Part shown: positions 32,608 through 43,068 of the stretch, one piece after another
Numbering within the stretch: position 1 is the stretch's first letter
Layout of the letters: the number at the start of each line of letters is the position of its first letter
Origin: Trypanosoma brucei gambiense DAL972
Lineage: Eukaryota > Euglenozoa > Kinetoplastea > Trypanosomatida > Trypanosomatidae
Length of the DNA: 64,000 bases
Direction: 5' to 3'
Assembly: GCF_000210295.1 (NCBI RefSeq)
Contig: NC_026737.1
Location: forward strand, 1,116,001 to 1,180,000
Translations under genes and position numbers: made by a program
The notes under the pieces: model-generated
What the model saw: the letters and a program-made list of their open reading frames with translations, nothing else
Told to the model about the DNA's origin: nothing
The model's database searches: none

Positions 32608-35600
32608 TTAGCTGGCAGCGCTAACATTTTCCAAGTCAATCAATTGTACGCCGCTACAATCACCTTCACCGCAGAAGGAACTTGAGGATGAAGCAAGCAT
32701 TATAGCAGCTGCTCCTCCAGGTGAGAAGAGACTTCCGCCCCTTTCAAAAGATCCACCGCTACCAGAGGTATTTCTCGTTCCAAAATCCATAACACAACCC
32801 ACCTTCGCAGCAATCCGACGAGTGACACAGCGGCAACTGGCTTCATTCCAAGCATCCATACCTGGGGGTTTCTTAACACGCCAACGCTCACAAAAAGTTG
32901 CAAGCATCTTCTGTCGCTGGGTAGCAGGGAATGTGCCAAGCAGAGCATCAATGCAACCAGCAACTTGTTGGGCAGTGGCAGTTAAACCACGTTCAGGAGA
33001 TCCCGACCCACTGGTGATACTACCAGTTACATTACCTTCTTCCTCCTCAGCTTCACGGTCAAGGCGCAGAGCAGCAAAGGTACGGCCAGGTACAGCATTC
33101 AACTGGTACATTTCCACAGGCTTCGGCACACCACGTAGCGGCACATCACCCAAAGGCGTTACATTAAGTTGCTCACGCTCTTCACCACTCAGTGACAGGT
33201 ATGTTGAGCGCGTCATCAGCACCTGACCACCGTTACCAACACTCTCCGTGCGTGCTGCCATGTTGGATGTGCGTCCATAATAGTCGTAACCTTTCGTTAC
33301 TTCATCATGACGAATATCACACAATCCAGTATGAATCCCCACACGTACACGCAACCCATTCCACAGTTGCCGATAAACCTCAGGGTCCAGGCTCGCAGTT
33401 GGTGGTGTGTAATCACTGTCATCTTCCGCACGCTTTCGTTCGAATTCACGGTAAGACTCATCAAGCTCAGTGGTCTTCCAGTCATGGTTTAGAAAATCAC
33501 GTTGCAAGTCACATGCGAGTTGTGCAGCAGCGAAGGGACTTTTACACGCAATCATAAAAGAGTCTCCAACAGTTTTCACTTCGTAGCACTCATACCGTGT
33601 GATGAGGGAGCGGATCAAACGGTGATGTGTTGCCACAAGGTCAGGCATTTGCTCAGGGTGTGCTGCCCACTGCGCTGTACTGCTCTCGATGTCAGTGAAT
33701 ATTAATGTTACGGGGTCTGTTGGTTCCTTGGGAGCATTATTATTGTCACGGGCGTTCCGGCGTGATGATCTTTTGACAAGTACCAGAACCGTAACAAACA
33801 GTGCCAATACAACAACGCAGCTGACTGCAATAGCAGCAATGTGTCCCGTCTTCATTGTGGGTCCGCTGTTTTCATTTTTTAACATTGCAGGAGTGACCTG
33901 AGTCACCACAAGAGACACGGAAGGATTCAGAACACGTGACATCGACCATACAGAAATATGCGTCGCACCATAGTTCACAGCACAGTGTTTCTCTTCAAAT
34001 GAAGCTCCGTTAGTACACTTGTCATCAAAAGGACCATATCGCATATCATCAACTGTAATGACAGATTGGCTGAAGATGGCGTCTACAAGCTCCTCCGGCG
34101 TTACATGTCCCATACGTTGCAGGACATTTATCATTGCACGTGCGGTGACATATCCAAGTAATGACAATGGCTTCCACTTCGACTCATTCTGTACAACTCT
34201 GTGGAACTCACGTACCAAATCGGATTGCGTGTTCTTATCTCCCCAATGTGGCAGATTCGTTGCGAATAGCAGACGGTCAGCAAATGGCTTGTTACGGAAG
34301 GCACTCACAAGTTCATCATAGAGTAATGCAACATCAAAGAACGGGACAAAGATACGCACATTATGGTGTTTGCCAAGGTGAGAGAGGATTATGGGGATAT
34401 CATCTGAGATGAGACCTGCAACTAATACCTCACCTGCAGTCGGTAGCTTGTCTCTCAAAGTAGAACCTTCACCACTCGCAACAAAGGAGCTTAATGACGC
34501 GTTAAAGATATCAAGCGTTTTTTGCAACACTTTCCTAACTCCTCTCGTATCACCACTACGCACAATGGCATGCATCTTTCCAGCACCATTTTGTATGATA
34601 TGCTCAACTATCACGAATAGTTGTTGCTCAAGTGTTGGTGACAGGTGGATCACATTCCTTCTGGGGTTACTCAGTTGTGGTGTGAGTGTTATAGGATCGA
34701 TGAATGCCATACCCTTCGTGGACAGTAACGAATCATCCACAACACCAAACACAGCAGTTACAACTCGCTTCTCCACTTCATCATACAGAGCTGTAGAAGT
34801 GTCATGAGATTTCGAGGATAGCCAGTGCAAAAAGAATCTATCAGAGTGACCAAGTTGACCCTTTCCAACAACATAAAAGGCACCATCGTATATTGCCTCT
34901 GCAGTACGCAGTGCCTTTGGGTCATCAGTTAGTTTAAACATGATGCCACTCAATGGGGCGTACAGCTGTGACAGGTCTCGATAACAGCGAGATGAAGTAA
35001 GAGTTAATACACCTTCCTTCATAGGATGTAGACGGAGATCCTTTCCCATCTTCTTCATGTACACCACATTCCCACCCTGATTACATAAACATGATGCACC
35101 CCGCTCACCCGCCATACCACGGCACTCACCACCAAAGTCACCAACAACAATATCATCAATTACATAACGACGTTGATTGTAAAGTGATGTAATAAATGCA
35201 TCCCTGCTAGTTAGCCATTCGGTGTATGTGACCGTCTGTTTCAATACCTCTCCAGCAATCCATCCACTCACCATCAGCTCAGCTTCAGTGTCTTGCTCGG
35301 TGAAGTTTCTTTCGTCAACATTTAAGTTAACATTCCATTGTCCAGTGCCACTCAGATTATCTTTCTTTTCCTTCAGGTACTTTGCCATATCATCCCTAAA
35401 ACGTTTGATTGCATCATAGCCATCATCCTTCGCAAGTGGATTAGTCCCAGTTATTATTATCTTATCAGGCACAAACCTGTCTCTACCCAATTCCTTTTCC
35501 CACTTATTCTCAATGACATATTGGAGTGTAGAGGGTATGAGCAAATATCCACCTCTCGTCCTGCGGTCATCTAATGATTTCATTAGAAATTTCTTCGTAT

Positions 35601-36291
35601 CAGGGATTGGAGAGCCAAATACAATCACACCCTGAGGTCGAGTATTTGCAAACTTATTCCACTCTGCACTGAAGCTACTGTCATCCGATTCCTTACCAAT
35701 TTGACTCTTCAATGCAAAAACACCACAGAATTTGCGATCCATCCGTGTTGTCAATTCCACAGCAAGCTCATATTCATCATCACCATAAGAAACATCTTTC
35801 AAGTACATGAAACCCAGCCGATGTAACCGTAACTGAGTGATAGCATAACGGAGAAGAGCAAGCATCTCAGCAGCGGGTGATGCTGTCAGGAAGTACAGGT
35901 TACGATTCCAACTGCGTACCTTACTGGATCCTGTGAAGGGTGAGAAACTAATCACATTCTTTTCTTTGAAATATTTCAAGAGACCTAGAGTGTTTTTATC
36001 ACCCACAGGTCCCAGTATAACAGGGAGTTCCTCACCATCATGGGTTGTCATGTGTTTCTCGAGATAGTCAGCATATTTAGAATCATCCATGGGTGGAACA
36101 TATACCACTTCCACATTAGCACCTGACGGCGTGTTTCCGTTGGTAATGGATGCGTTGAAGCCTGCAGTAATAGGATCATATATCTTTGCTGAAATCTTGT
36201 TACTGTATAACATGTTGTATATATTTACATTAATCTGTGCTGCTGATGCTGTTGTGTGGAAGAGTAATGGCAGTAGAAGTAATTTAAGCAT
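32608..36291 (-). CDS. GRESAG4: Receptor-type adenylate cyclase with distinct signal peptide, GRESAG4 copy G
   Basis: 1227 residues, intact, and first in the array in transcription order. The N-terminus is a compact classical signal peptide (MLKLLLLPLLFHTTASAAQ) that replaces the longer leader MVTFMRELYVRDG of copies A-F. Homology resumes at YNMLYSNKIS. The body has several private changes: VTYTEWL in place of SCREWL, KKSLDDRRTRGG-type changes in the first half, and the juxtamembrane block AMLKNENSGPTMKTGH. The membrane span and class III catalytic motifs are all present. The C-terminal tail is the common type in the version shared with copy D, but the last residues differ (QLIDLENVSAAS). Sequence upstream of the start is unique, so its 5' UTR and perhaps its expression differ from the other copies. 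Confidence 0.96.
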   Translation of the reverse strand: MLKLLLLPLLFHTTASAAQINVNIYNMLYSNKISAKIYDPITAGFNASITNGNTPSGANVEVVYVPPMDDSKYADYLEKHMTTHDGEELPVILGPVGDKNTLGLLKYFKEKNVISFSPFTGSSKVRSWNRNLYFLTASPAAEMLALLRYAITQLRLHRLGFMYLKDVSYGDDEYELAVELTTRMDRKFCGVFALKSQIGKESDDSSFSAEWNKFANTRPQGVIVFGSPIPDTKKFLMKSLDDRRTRGGYLLIPSTLQYVIENKWEKELGRDRFVPDKIIITGTNPLAKDDGYDAIKRFRDDMAKYLKEKKDNLSGTGQWNVNLNVDERNFTEQDTEAELMVSGWIAGEVLKQTVTYTEWLTSRDAFITSLYNQRRYVIDDIVVGDFGGECRGMAGERGASCLCNQGGNVVYMKKMGKDLRLHPMKEGVLTLTSSRCYRDLSQLYAPLSGIMFKLTDDPKALRTAEAIYDGAFYVVGKGQLGHSDRFFLHWLSSKSHDTSTALYDEVEKRVVTAVFGVVDDSLLSTKGMAFIDPITLTPQLSNPRRNVIHLSPTLEQQLFVIVEHIIQNGAGKMHAIVRSGDTRGVRKVLQKTLDIFNASLSSFVASGEGSTLRDKLPTAGEVLVAGLISDDIPIILSHLGKHHNVRIFVPFFDVALLYDELVSAFRNKPFADRLLFATNLPHWGDKNTQSDLVREFHRVVQNESKWKPLSLLGYVTARAMINVLQRMGHVTPEELVDAIFSQSVITVDDMRYGPFDDKCTNGASFEEKHCAVNYGATHISVWSMSRVLNPSVSLVVTQVTPAMLKNENSGPTMKTGHIAAIAVSCVVVLALFVTVLVLVKRSSRRNARDNNNAPKEPTDPVTLIFTDIESSTAQWAAHPEQMPDLVATHHRLIRSLITRYECYEVKTVGDSFMIACKSPFAAAQLACDLQRDFLNHDWKTTELDESYREFERKRAEDDSDYTPPTASLDPEVYRQLWNGLRVRVGIHTGLCDIRHDEVTKGYDYYGRTSNMAARTESVGNGGQVLMTRSTYLSLSGEEREQLNVTPLGDVPLRGVPKPVEMYQLNAVPGRTFAALRLDREAEEEEGNVTGSITSGSGSPERGLTATAQQVAGCIDALLGTFPATQRQKMLATFCERWRVKKPPGMDAWNEASCRCVTRRIAAKVGCVMDFGTRNTSGSGGSFERGGSLFSPGGAAAIMLASSSSSFCGEGDCSGVQLIDLENVSAAS

Positions 36292-36342
36292 TCTTCCGCC
36301 TTTGCTGCCTATCTTATTCGTTGGGAACCTTTTGTTTTCTAT

Positions 36343-36415
36343 CTTTTTTTAATTTTTTTGTGAGGGATGAGTGGTAGAGTTAGTAGTGTAGACGATAGAA
36401 AGAAGAAAAAGAGCG
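36343..36415 (-). promoter_or_regulatory. Putative spliced-leader acceptor of copy G
   Basis: A minus-strand pyrimidine tract (about 36415-36394, CTCTTTTTCTTCTTTC) is followed by no AG until AAAAAAAGAT, with the AG at 36344-36343. The implied 5' UTR is about 52 bases. The spacing of about 50 bases from tract to AG is acceptable but not ideal. Confidence 0.5.
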
Positions 36416-39400
36416 CTTGTAAAATTAGTGATGTGTCCGTGTTGTTTTGTTGTGCAATTGGGGATTGCTCATTACTGTTATCTTATTTTGTTATTTGTAG
36501 TGGTTTCTTGTTTTGTTGCGTGTTAATTGAGTAAATCTGTTTTTTTTTTTTAAACGGCGTCAAGCGTGATGCTATATTTGCTCTGTGTTGTTATGAAATT
36601 TATGCCGACTCATGGCCTCAGACGTTTTTGGATACTTTGTGTACCGTCTGTGTCTGGTCATATTTTTCGATTTCTTGTTTTTTTTTTTATCCGACTGTAC
36701 ATTTTACCTTTCTCCTGTTATATTATCATATATCTTTTTCCATCACGAATATTATGTTGGTAATATAGTATGCGCTACGATGGGGCGCGCCCAAAGACTT
36801 GTGTGATGTGTCTGTTTACGTCCATGTCTGTACCTGTTTATTTGTGGGAGTTTAATTTGTTTTCTACCTGGTAAGACGCCCTTTTGTGTGCAAAATAGGG
36901 GAGACTTAGTGACGAACCTCTTCTATTTGGTATTATTGGTAATACCTCATCAAATAATTGCATTGCATTGCGTTATTCCTGGTTCTGTAGTTGGCCAGAC
37001 ATGTGGCAATGAGTTGCCCCATCACATGTATCGTGATTTATGAGTATCACATATACATCATCTTAGGTAAAAATACCGCTCATACAGGACCATACATCGA
37101 TATATGGGGAGGGAGTTTCTTTATGTTGAAGGTCACGACGATATTAATAAAACATTACCTCATACGTTGCACGTGAGGTGGCACCAACTCCTCCCACAGA
37201 AGTTGTCATGTTGCTATTCCGCCTTGAAGTTTAAAGTTCAGTGCATGTAGAATCGGGAAACAAATAGTGACAGCTTCCAGTTCTCACCATACATTCGGTA
37301 CCGCTCGTAGATGGAGGGGGCGGTTGGCAGAGTACTCACATTTTGTCGTTTTATTGTCTATTTTTTTTATTTTAGTCTGTTTTTTTTTTCTTTTCTCTGA
37401 GCCGTGCTTTTTTGCGAACAAAAAAAGGGGGAAACCTGCGTGCAGGGGTGATCAATAAGCTCAAATAAATCCCAGCACTTGCCATTATATCATGAGTCAA
37501 CGCTAAAATGAATACGAATGCAAACTAATGAAAGCGAGTGGGGATGAAAAAGACGTTTGATGAGCCGTGCGTGATCTGAAATCCATCAGAGTTGCCAATT
37601 TTATTTTTATTTTTTTACTTTTATTTTCCAACACTCACACCGCCAGGGCGTCCACAACCCTTTCCTTTCATTTGCATCTGTCTTATAACCGTTTCTTCCT
37701 CTTCCTCTTTCTCTCCCTCTTCTCACGTTACACTGCTACTCGCTTTACTAATCCGCTCCTATTCTGTATGCCTCTCCATTGTAAAAGGGGATCCCATTAA
37801 TTCTGCAGGTTATAATATCAACAATGTTTCTCCATGAATGATCTTATGTTTTTGCGATATGAAACTTCTTAACTCCACGGAGTAACTTCGACTTAATAAC
37901 GCAACAACTGCATCTTCTTTCTATCCCTTCATGCAGCCGTTTGTGTGAAAATAGGGAAGACACAACAAACTGAGGAAGAAAGGCAACAACAGTGTGACAA
38001 ATAGAGAGTTTCAGAGGAGGGGAAAAGAAAAAGAATTCATCACAGAGTGAAGTGTGAGCCCAATACGAATACAAACACACATGCAGTGGGTAAGGGGGGG
38101 GAAGAGAAAATATGTACAATCACATGACATTACAAGAGTGTATTTTCTTATTATTATTATTTTTCTTCCCTTTACTTGGCCGTTTATCCGCTAGTCACGA
38201 AGTAACAGGAACGTCCCACCTGTGTCCCTCTTTTCCCCCGTCAGTACATCTTTTTTCTTACTTTCTTTTTATGCCCTAACCAAACCTGTTGACAAAACTG
38301 GATAAAAAAAAAAGAAAAGTTGAAAGGCGTGACCGTGAACAATAGAGAAGTAAAGGAAAAAAAAAATGAAAATTAAACCCACAAAAAGAAAATAAAGTAA
38401 AATACGACAACAAACAACTAAGCATGGACGGTAGTAACACCATGGGAAGGGAGCGTTGGAGGACCTCAGTGGTGGTAGTAATACTCAGCTGAGTCCCAGA
38501 ATATGCTTACGCCTGCGTGCCCGGGTATGTGCACCCAACACTAAAGTATAAGGAAGGAAAACGAAGAAAAAGAAAAAAAATCGAAAAGGCGCAGTGTTGC
38601 GGAAACAAAAACAAAAAAAAGAAAAGGAACGCATTTGCACACGTGAATATCCGCGCATATGCACGCATGCACCACGCGAACCCCACTACGCACGACATTA
38701 TGGATGAATGGGAAATGTTGTAAGTACCAACATATATATATATTTGTGAAACAAGAAAATCAGGAGATAAACTTCCTTCCCTCTTTTCTCACTCAATTCC
38801 ACCCATTCACCCCCTTTCACTTCACTCGTGTCGGTTCATCAACATGACGTTCACTACAATATGGCGCACTGTATGCCACATGAACGCAGAACACGAAAAA
38901 AGAAAACAGCAGGCAAAAGAACATTGACAAGTAGCCCGTCCCTCCCCATTTTGTCTCTTTTCTCCTTACATTTCTTTTCCTGCACGTATTCTCCCTTCTC
39001 CCACCCCGCTCTTGCGGTAATTGCGTTATTGCTGCAACACCCTTTCTGAGCTCTACTGCACCCTTCCTCCCATAGAAAGCAAAATGATGTGCTTATATAT
39101 TTATTTGTGTGTCTAATTGTTTACATGATTTGGAAGGTGACAGCGTGTGTGTGTGTTTGTCTGTGTGTGTCTGTGTGTGCTTATCTTGGGGGTGAGGAAA
39201 AATAGATGAGAAAAAAATTCACAACACCTCAAACAAACTTGTGGCCTCGTCAACCTTCCCGCAAAACTCCTTCGACTCCTTTTCTTGTTTCCCTCTGATT
39301 TTCCACCTGTCGTTTTCACGGTGAGAAGAGGGAGGGAGGCGTGCACTTTACTCAATGTTAAGTTAAGTACAAGTGTTTTCACACCACCATCCATCCCCTC

Positions 39401-40098
39401 ATCACCGATGCACATGCACAGACGTTGTAAAGTGGGCAGGTTAAAAGAGGAGAGTGGAGAGTCGTGACTGCCCAACAGAAGGGTGAAAGTAGTGGGAAGG
39501 GAATTGCCACGCCACCAGCAATAACAGTAACAATGACGAACAACAATGTGACAATATAATAATGATGACGGTGGTGGAGGCAGATAGACTGCCGGTGACC
39601 GTAAAGTTATCACAATCCGTTATGAAAACCATAGGGGGGAGGGTGGGTGGGGAATGAAAAGCTCCTCTTCAGCCGGAGCGTATACGCGATCCGCTCGCCA
39701 GCAGTTACATAGCACCAGTACATGTAAATACAAATGTATAAGCTGAGGTGTGCTTCTGTGCATGACTATCAGTATACGAATCTTGCTGCTCATAATTCCA
39801 GCCCTTTTAAACATAGTGCACGCGGCTGCGATATGTAAATATGAATAAATAAATATATCTAAATGTGTACATCTGCCGTGACATTCCTCCGCTCCCTCGT
39901 TTCTTTACATCCCTAACTCACCTCATTCCTAAAATTTGGCAACAGTGCTGCTAACCACGCACGGCTTCACTACATTGCCCTCCCGCATTTCTTCATGCTT
40001 TGTTCATGTTCCTGCTACCCGTGCTGCAGCACTCGTTGACTGACCACACACATAAACCGCTATGGCCTCACCGGCTCAATTCAGTTGCTATCCTCGAG
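36416..40098. other. Long intergenic region without a recognisable gene
   Basis: About 3.7 kb between the coiled-coil gene and the array, long for this genome. I find only short frames, most of them lysine- or proline-rich runs from low-complexity DNA. The longest on the transcribed strand, 166 codons at 39113-39613, includes CA-repeat-derived His/Thr runs and looks non-coding. The region has homopolymer T and A runs and GT-rich stretches (39146-39180). It should include the 3' UTR of the coiled-coil gene. I see no retroposon, tRNA or spliced-leader gene. Confidence 0.5.
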
Positions 40099-42942
40099 TC
40101 ATCCCTCATGTTGCCGAAGGGCCTCACTGAGTGCATTCTCCAACTTGAGCAAAAGCGCGGTGCGAACTCTACGGATTTCAAGCCGCCGCCGTCTCCCCTC
40201 CGCACTGCGTTCCTTTTGCTCACGCAGCTGCATGCGGAGTCGCTCAATTTCCCCTTCACATATTGCCTCACGCTGTCGTTGTCGCTGTAGGTCTCGAATA
40301 AACTCAGTGCCGAGGTTATTCCCATCCATGCAACTGCGGTGGCAATGGGAACCTTCCAGTGCGAGCTTCAGTTGGTACTCCGTGATTTCCAGCTTTTGCC
40401 AGACGCTGCGCAGTTCCGCCTGTAGTTGGCGGACAAGCTGCTGAGCCTCGTTCTTGGCGTGCATTTCATTGTTAAGCCGCTCTTCCGCCTCGCTAACCGC
40501 GCATTGTTGCACCTCCAAACTTTGTTGCATGTCGTCTAAGCGTCGCTGCAGGAATACCATTTCCCCCAAACTGCTGGCGTTATGGCCGAGGTTAGACGCA
40601 GCTAAATTGCAAGGGCGAACGGTTGAATCATAAGGAGTTTCTGGTGACTCATTTCCGCTGCCGCTCGCCGATGTACAACGAGTGCCATCGTCGGAAGTAG
40701 CTCCCATCATGACGGACTCCAGATGTTGAATGCGCGTGTGAGCAGCACGCAGCTGCTGTTCCAATGCCATTATTGTCATAATTTCCCCTGAGGCAATCGC
40801 TGTAGAGGCATCCTCATCGGTGCTGGCTATGTTGTGATTTAACCTCCTTGCAATGCTCCTTCGTGGCGAGGGGGGGCCGTCGTAAGCCTCGTACCTTTTC
40901 AAGCGTTGTTGAAGTTCATCCCGCTCTTTCCTCAGCTTGTTAACCTCATCCTGCGTCGCTGCTAGTTCATCCCGCATCAGCACGAGCTCTACCTCCCCCG
41001 GTTGGTTGCTGCATATGTCGCTTAGTTGCTCCTCCAGTTGGTGGACGCGCAGAAGTAGTTTTTCCCTGTCCCGGAATACACGAGTAGTCCCCAAGAGACT
41101 TACGCCACCGATGGAATTCACAACCTCTGTTGAGCAGCCAAGGCCGTCGCGTGCGGTACTTCCTTCGAGATGGGAACCTGGGCCAACCCGTGGGCTGTGA
41201 CATAACGAGGAGGTCTTAAGCCGCTCAAAACGCTCACGCAGCGACCGTGGTCCCTGCTCAACTTGGTTAAACGATGACATGCAAGCCTTAAAGCTGAGTG
41301 TTGGTCTCGCAGGATCCGCTTTTAATGACCCTAACCCCCCAGCCGCTAAGGCCGCTTTTGCTCCGAAACGAGGAGCAGTCGGGCAGCTGTTCTGTAGCCG
41401 TCTATTCCGACTCACTTCCTTTCCCGAAGTGCGTGCGGCTCCGAATCGCCCGGCAGCCGCACCCCCTACTTTTTCCGCCAACTCCCCAGTTTCTCTAATA
41501 CCACCCGCAACGCTGCCTCTTGGACTGTACAAACTTCCTGGGTTTAAACTTGTGCGATAGTGCCCTTTCGCCCCAGCCGCTGCTACGTCGGCAACGAGTG
41601 CATCAATCGCCCTTATTTCCTCCTGCGCGAGCTGAACGTACTCCTCGTTCTCCTCCAGCTCGCGCAGCAGTGCCACTCTGTCGGTAACTGGTGTAATATC
41701 TGCAGCTCTTGACGCGTCTCTAAGTGTTTTCAACCTGCCAGCAGCCCGGCTTGCGTCAAGCATTGCCTTCACCCACTGATGAAGTGGTCCCAAAGTCGGG
41801 TGCACACGTGACACACGGAGGTGAGTCCACTGTCGCAAGAATTGTTCAAGCTCCTCTAAGGGCGAGCACCCATTTATCTGCGAATCACGCCCCGTCAATT
41901 CTGCAATGTTCAGGTATGCGGTCAGTGGCTCGCACCTTATGAGTTGCTGAGGGAGACTCGGCCATCCCCCACTTCCAAAACTTAGCCTCATGCGTCTAAT
42001 TCGAGGGAACCCTAGTAATATCAACATAGCGTCCATAACAGCGGCCACCGCCGGTGGTGGTTGCCGAAATCTGCGGATATCCGCCCACAGTGATTGGGGA
42101 ACAGCAGAAAGGGCGGCATTTGCCAGAGTCAGCTGCAACCTGAACTCTATATACTCCTCCTCAGCAGCATGCAAGAACAGCAGTGCTTCCTCTTTTCCAC
42201 TGGTGGTGTCATAATCTTCGGCAAATGTTGGTCTCGCTGTCATTTCATCGTTGTCAACACTTCCGGTAGCACCATCACCAACCGCAGCGGCGGAAATAGC
42301 AGTAGCGGAGAGAGAATTACTACCCTCACCTGTGGTATTCCTTTGACCAGAGCGGAAGGATTGCGTGAGCAGTTGCAGTTCCGTAATGCGAGAGAGGGAT
42401 GTATCAACTCCGTAGCGCAGTTGCTCTCGCCGGCGGCGTAGCTCCTCCACGTCTTTCAGGGTGAGATTCTCCTCTCTCTTCTTTACAGGGACCCCCGGTT
42501 CTCCCTTTGGGTCATTTGCAATATCAGCGGTACTTGCACTAACGATGCTGTTATCGCTATTGTTGTTTCCGGCGTTGTCGTCCTTGACATTACCACATGT
42601 GCTATTCCTCTCTGGAGTCCAGTGATTTTGACCCCGACACGCCTGCTGTCGCTGCGAACGAGCTCTTGGGCTCGGTGTTCTGCAGGAGCGTGGCATTACA
42701 TCCCTTGTCAACCTGCGTCGTGTTCCCATACAACTATTAGGGCTCCTAGTTCTGATTCCTACGCAACTGAAGGCTCTGCGGGCAGAGATGGGGCTACTTT
42801 TTGTATCTGGAGTTCTGCTACCACGAGTCCCAACACCACTGCGGCGACACGTATCAGGTCCATCCAGAATGTGAAACCCTCTTCGTCCGCTCCGACACCG
42901 CAAGCTCATTCCGTCACGCTGCTGAGCGCACCGCGTGCTCAT
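40099..42942 (-). CDS. Coiled-coil protein of unknown function
   Basis: 947 residues. The first ~100 residues are basic and rich in Arg, Ser and Cys, with several TP/SP sites (SRTPD, RSPNS, RTPSP), which could be kinase targets. Heptad-like Leu/Glu/Lys/Arg segments predicted to form coiled coils lie at about 155-185, 620-690, 795-870 and 885-947. The central part (about 200-550) is mixed and partly Ser/Gly/Ala-rich. There are no membrane spans and no catalytic motifs. The start at 42942 is the first ATG after a good spliced-leader acceptor. A basic N-terminus plus long coiled coils is common among trypanosome cytoskeletal proteins, so a cytoskeletal role is a reasonable guess, but no family is recognised. 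It lies between the ABC transporter and the adenylate cyclase array on the same strand. Confidence 0.9.
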   Translation of the reverse strand: MSTRCAQQRDGMSLRCRSGRRGFHILDGPDTCRRSGVGTRGSRTPDTKSSPISARRAFSCVGIRTRSPNSCMGTRRRLTRDVMPRSCRTPSPRARSQRQQACRGQNHWTPERNSTCGNVKDDNAGNNNSDNSIVSASTADIANDPKGEPGVPVKKREENLTLKDVEELRRRREQLRYGVDTSLSRITELQLLTQSFRSGQRNTTGEGSNSLSATAISAAAVGDGATGSVDNDEMTARPTFAEDYDTTSGKEEALLFLHAAEEEYIEFRLQLTLANAALSAVPQSLWADIRRFRQPPPAVAAVMDAMLILLGFPRIRRMRLSFGSGGWPSLPQQLIRCEPLTAYLNIAELTGRDSQINGCSPLEELEQFLRQWTHLRVSRVHPTLGPLHQWVKAMLDASRAAGRLKTLRDASRAADITPVTDRVALLRELEENEEYVQLAQEEIRAIDALVADVAAAGAKGHYRTSLNPGSLYSPRGSVAGGIRETGELAEKVGGAAAGRFGAARTSGKEVSRNRRLQNSCPTAPRFGAKAALAAGGLGSLKADPARPTLSFKACMSSFNQVEQGPRSLRERFERLKTSSLCHSPRVGPGSHLEGSTARDGLGCSTEVVNSIGGVSLLGTTRVFRDREKLLLRVHQLEEQLSDICSNQPGEVELVLMRDELAATQDEVNKLRKERDELQQRLKRYEAYDGPPSPRRSIARRLNHNIASTDEDASTAIASGEIMTIMALEQQLRAAHTRIQHLESVMMGATSDDGTRCTSASGSGNESPETPYDSTVRPCNLAASNLGHNASSLGEMVFLQRRLDDMQQSLEVQQCAVSEAEERLNNEMHAKNEAQQLVRQLQAELRSVWQKLEITEYQLKLALEGSHCHRSCMDGNNLGTEFIRDLQRQRQREAICEGEIERLRMQLREQKERSAEGRRRRLEIRRVRTALLLKLENALSEALRQHEG

Positions 42943-42978
42943 TTGCTAATATGCTGCAACGCGAAAGAGAGGAAGTGT

Positions 42979-43068
42979 CTGTGCAGCGAGCGTGAACGTT
43001 CAGGGTAGCGCGACACAATACAGGGAATGCGACAGAGAAAATGAAATGATAAAAAGAAAAAAACGAGT
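42979..43068 (-). promoter_or_regulatory. Putative spliced-leader acceptor of the coiled-coil gene
   Basis: A minus-strand T/C-rich tract (about 43068-43030) contains TTTTTTTCTTTTT. The first AG after it is at 42980-42979, giving a 5' UTR of about 37 bases. Confidence 0.55.

Larger units (their letters stand above)
4330..36220 (-). repeat. Tandem array of seven GRESAG4 adenylate cyclase units
   Basis: Seven directly repeated gene-plus-spacer units, all on the minus strand. Start codons lie at 8935, 13781, 18638, 23483, 27911, 31490 and 36291, giving spacings of 4846, 4857, 4845, 4428, 3579 and 4801. The 3579 interval contains a 100-N gap and becomes about 4434 when the missing sequence is counted. 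Homology to the spacer begins near 4330 on the left, where the unrelated neighbour's 5' region starts. It ends near 36220 on the right, where copy G switches to its own signal peptide and upstream sequence. The two short units have a different 3' end. Arrays of this kind are known for GRESAG4 genes in T. brucei and are maintained by unequal exchange and gene conversion. Confidence 0.95.

Noticed and set aside
4330..36291. A VSG expression site, suggested by ESAG4-like genes
   Set aside because: No VSG gene, 70-bp or 50-bp repeats, telomeric repeats or other ESAGs are present. Chromosome-internal housekeeping-type genes flank the array, so these are GRESAG4 genes.
37553..37580. TTTGATGAG ... 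CTGAAA resembling a C/D-box snoRNA or a hammerhead core
   Set aside because: The C-like and D-like boxes are only about 15-20 bases apart, there is no terminal stem, and the hammerhead consensus is not met.
39113..39613. A 166-codon minus-strand frame
   Set aside because: It contains runs from simple repeats (His/Thr from CA repeats, Pro and Ser runs), lacks a clear domain and has no good acceptor close upstream.
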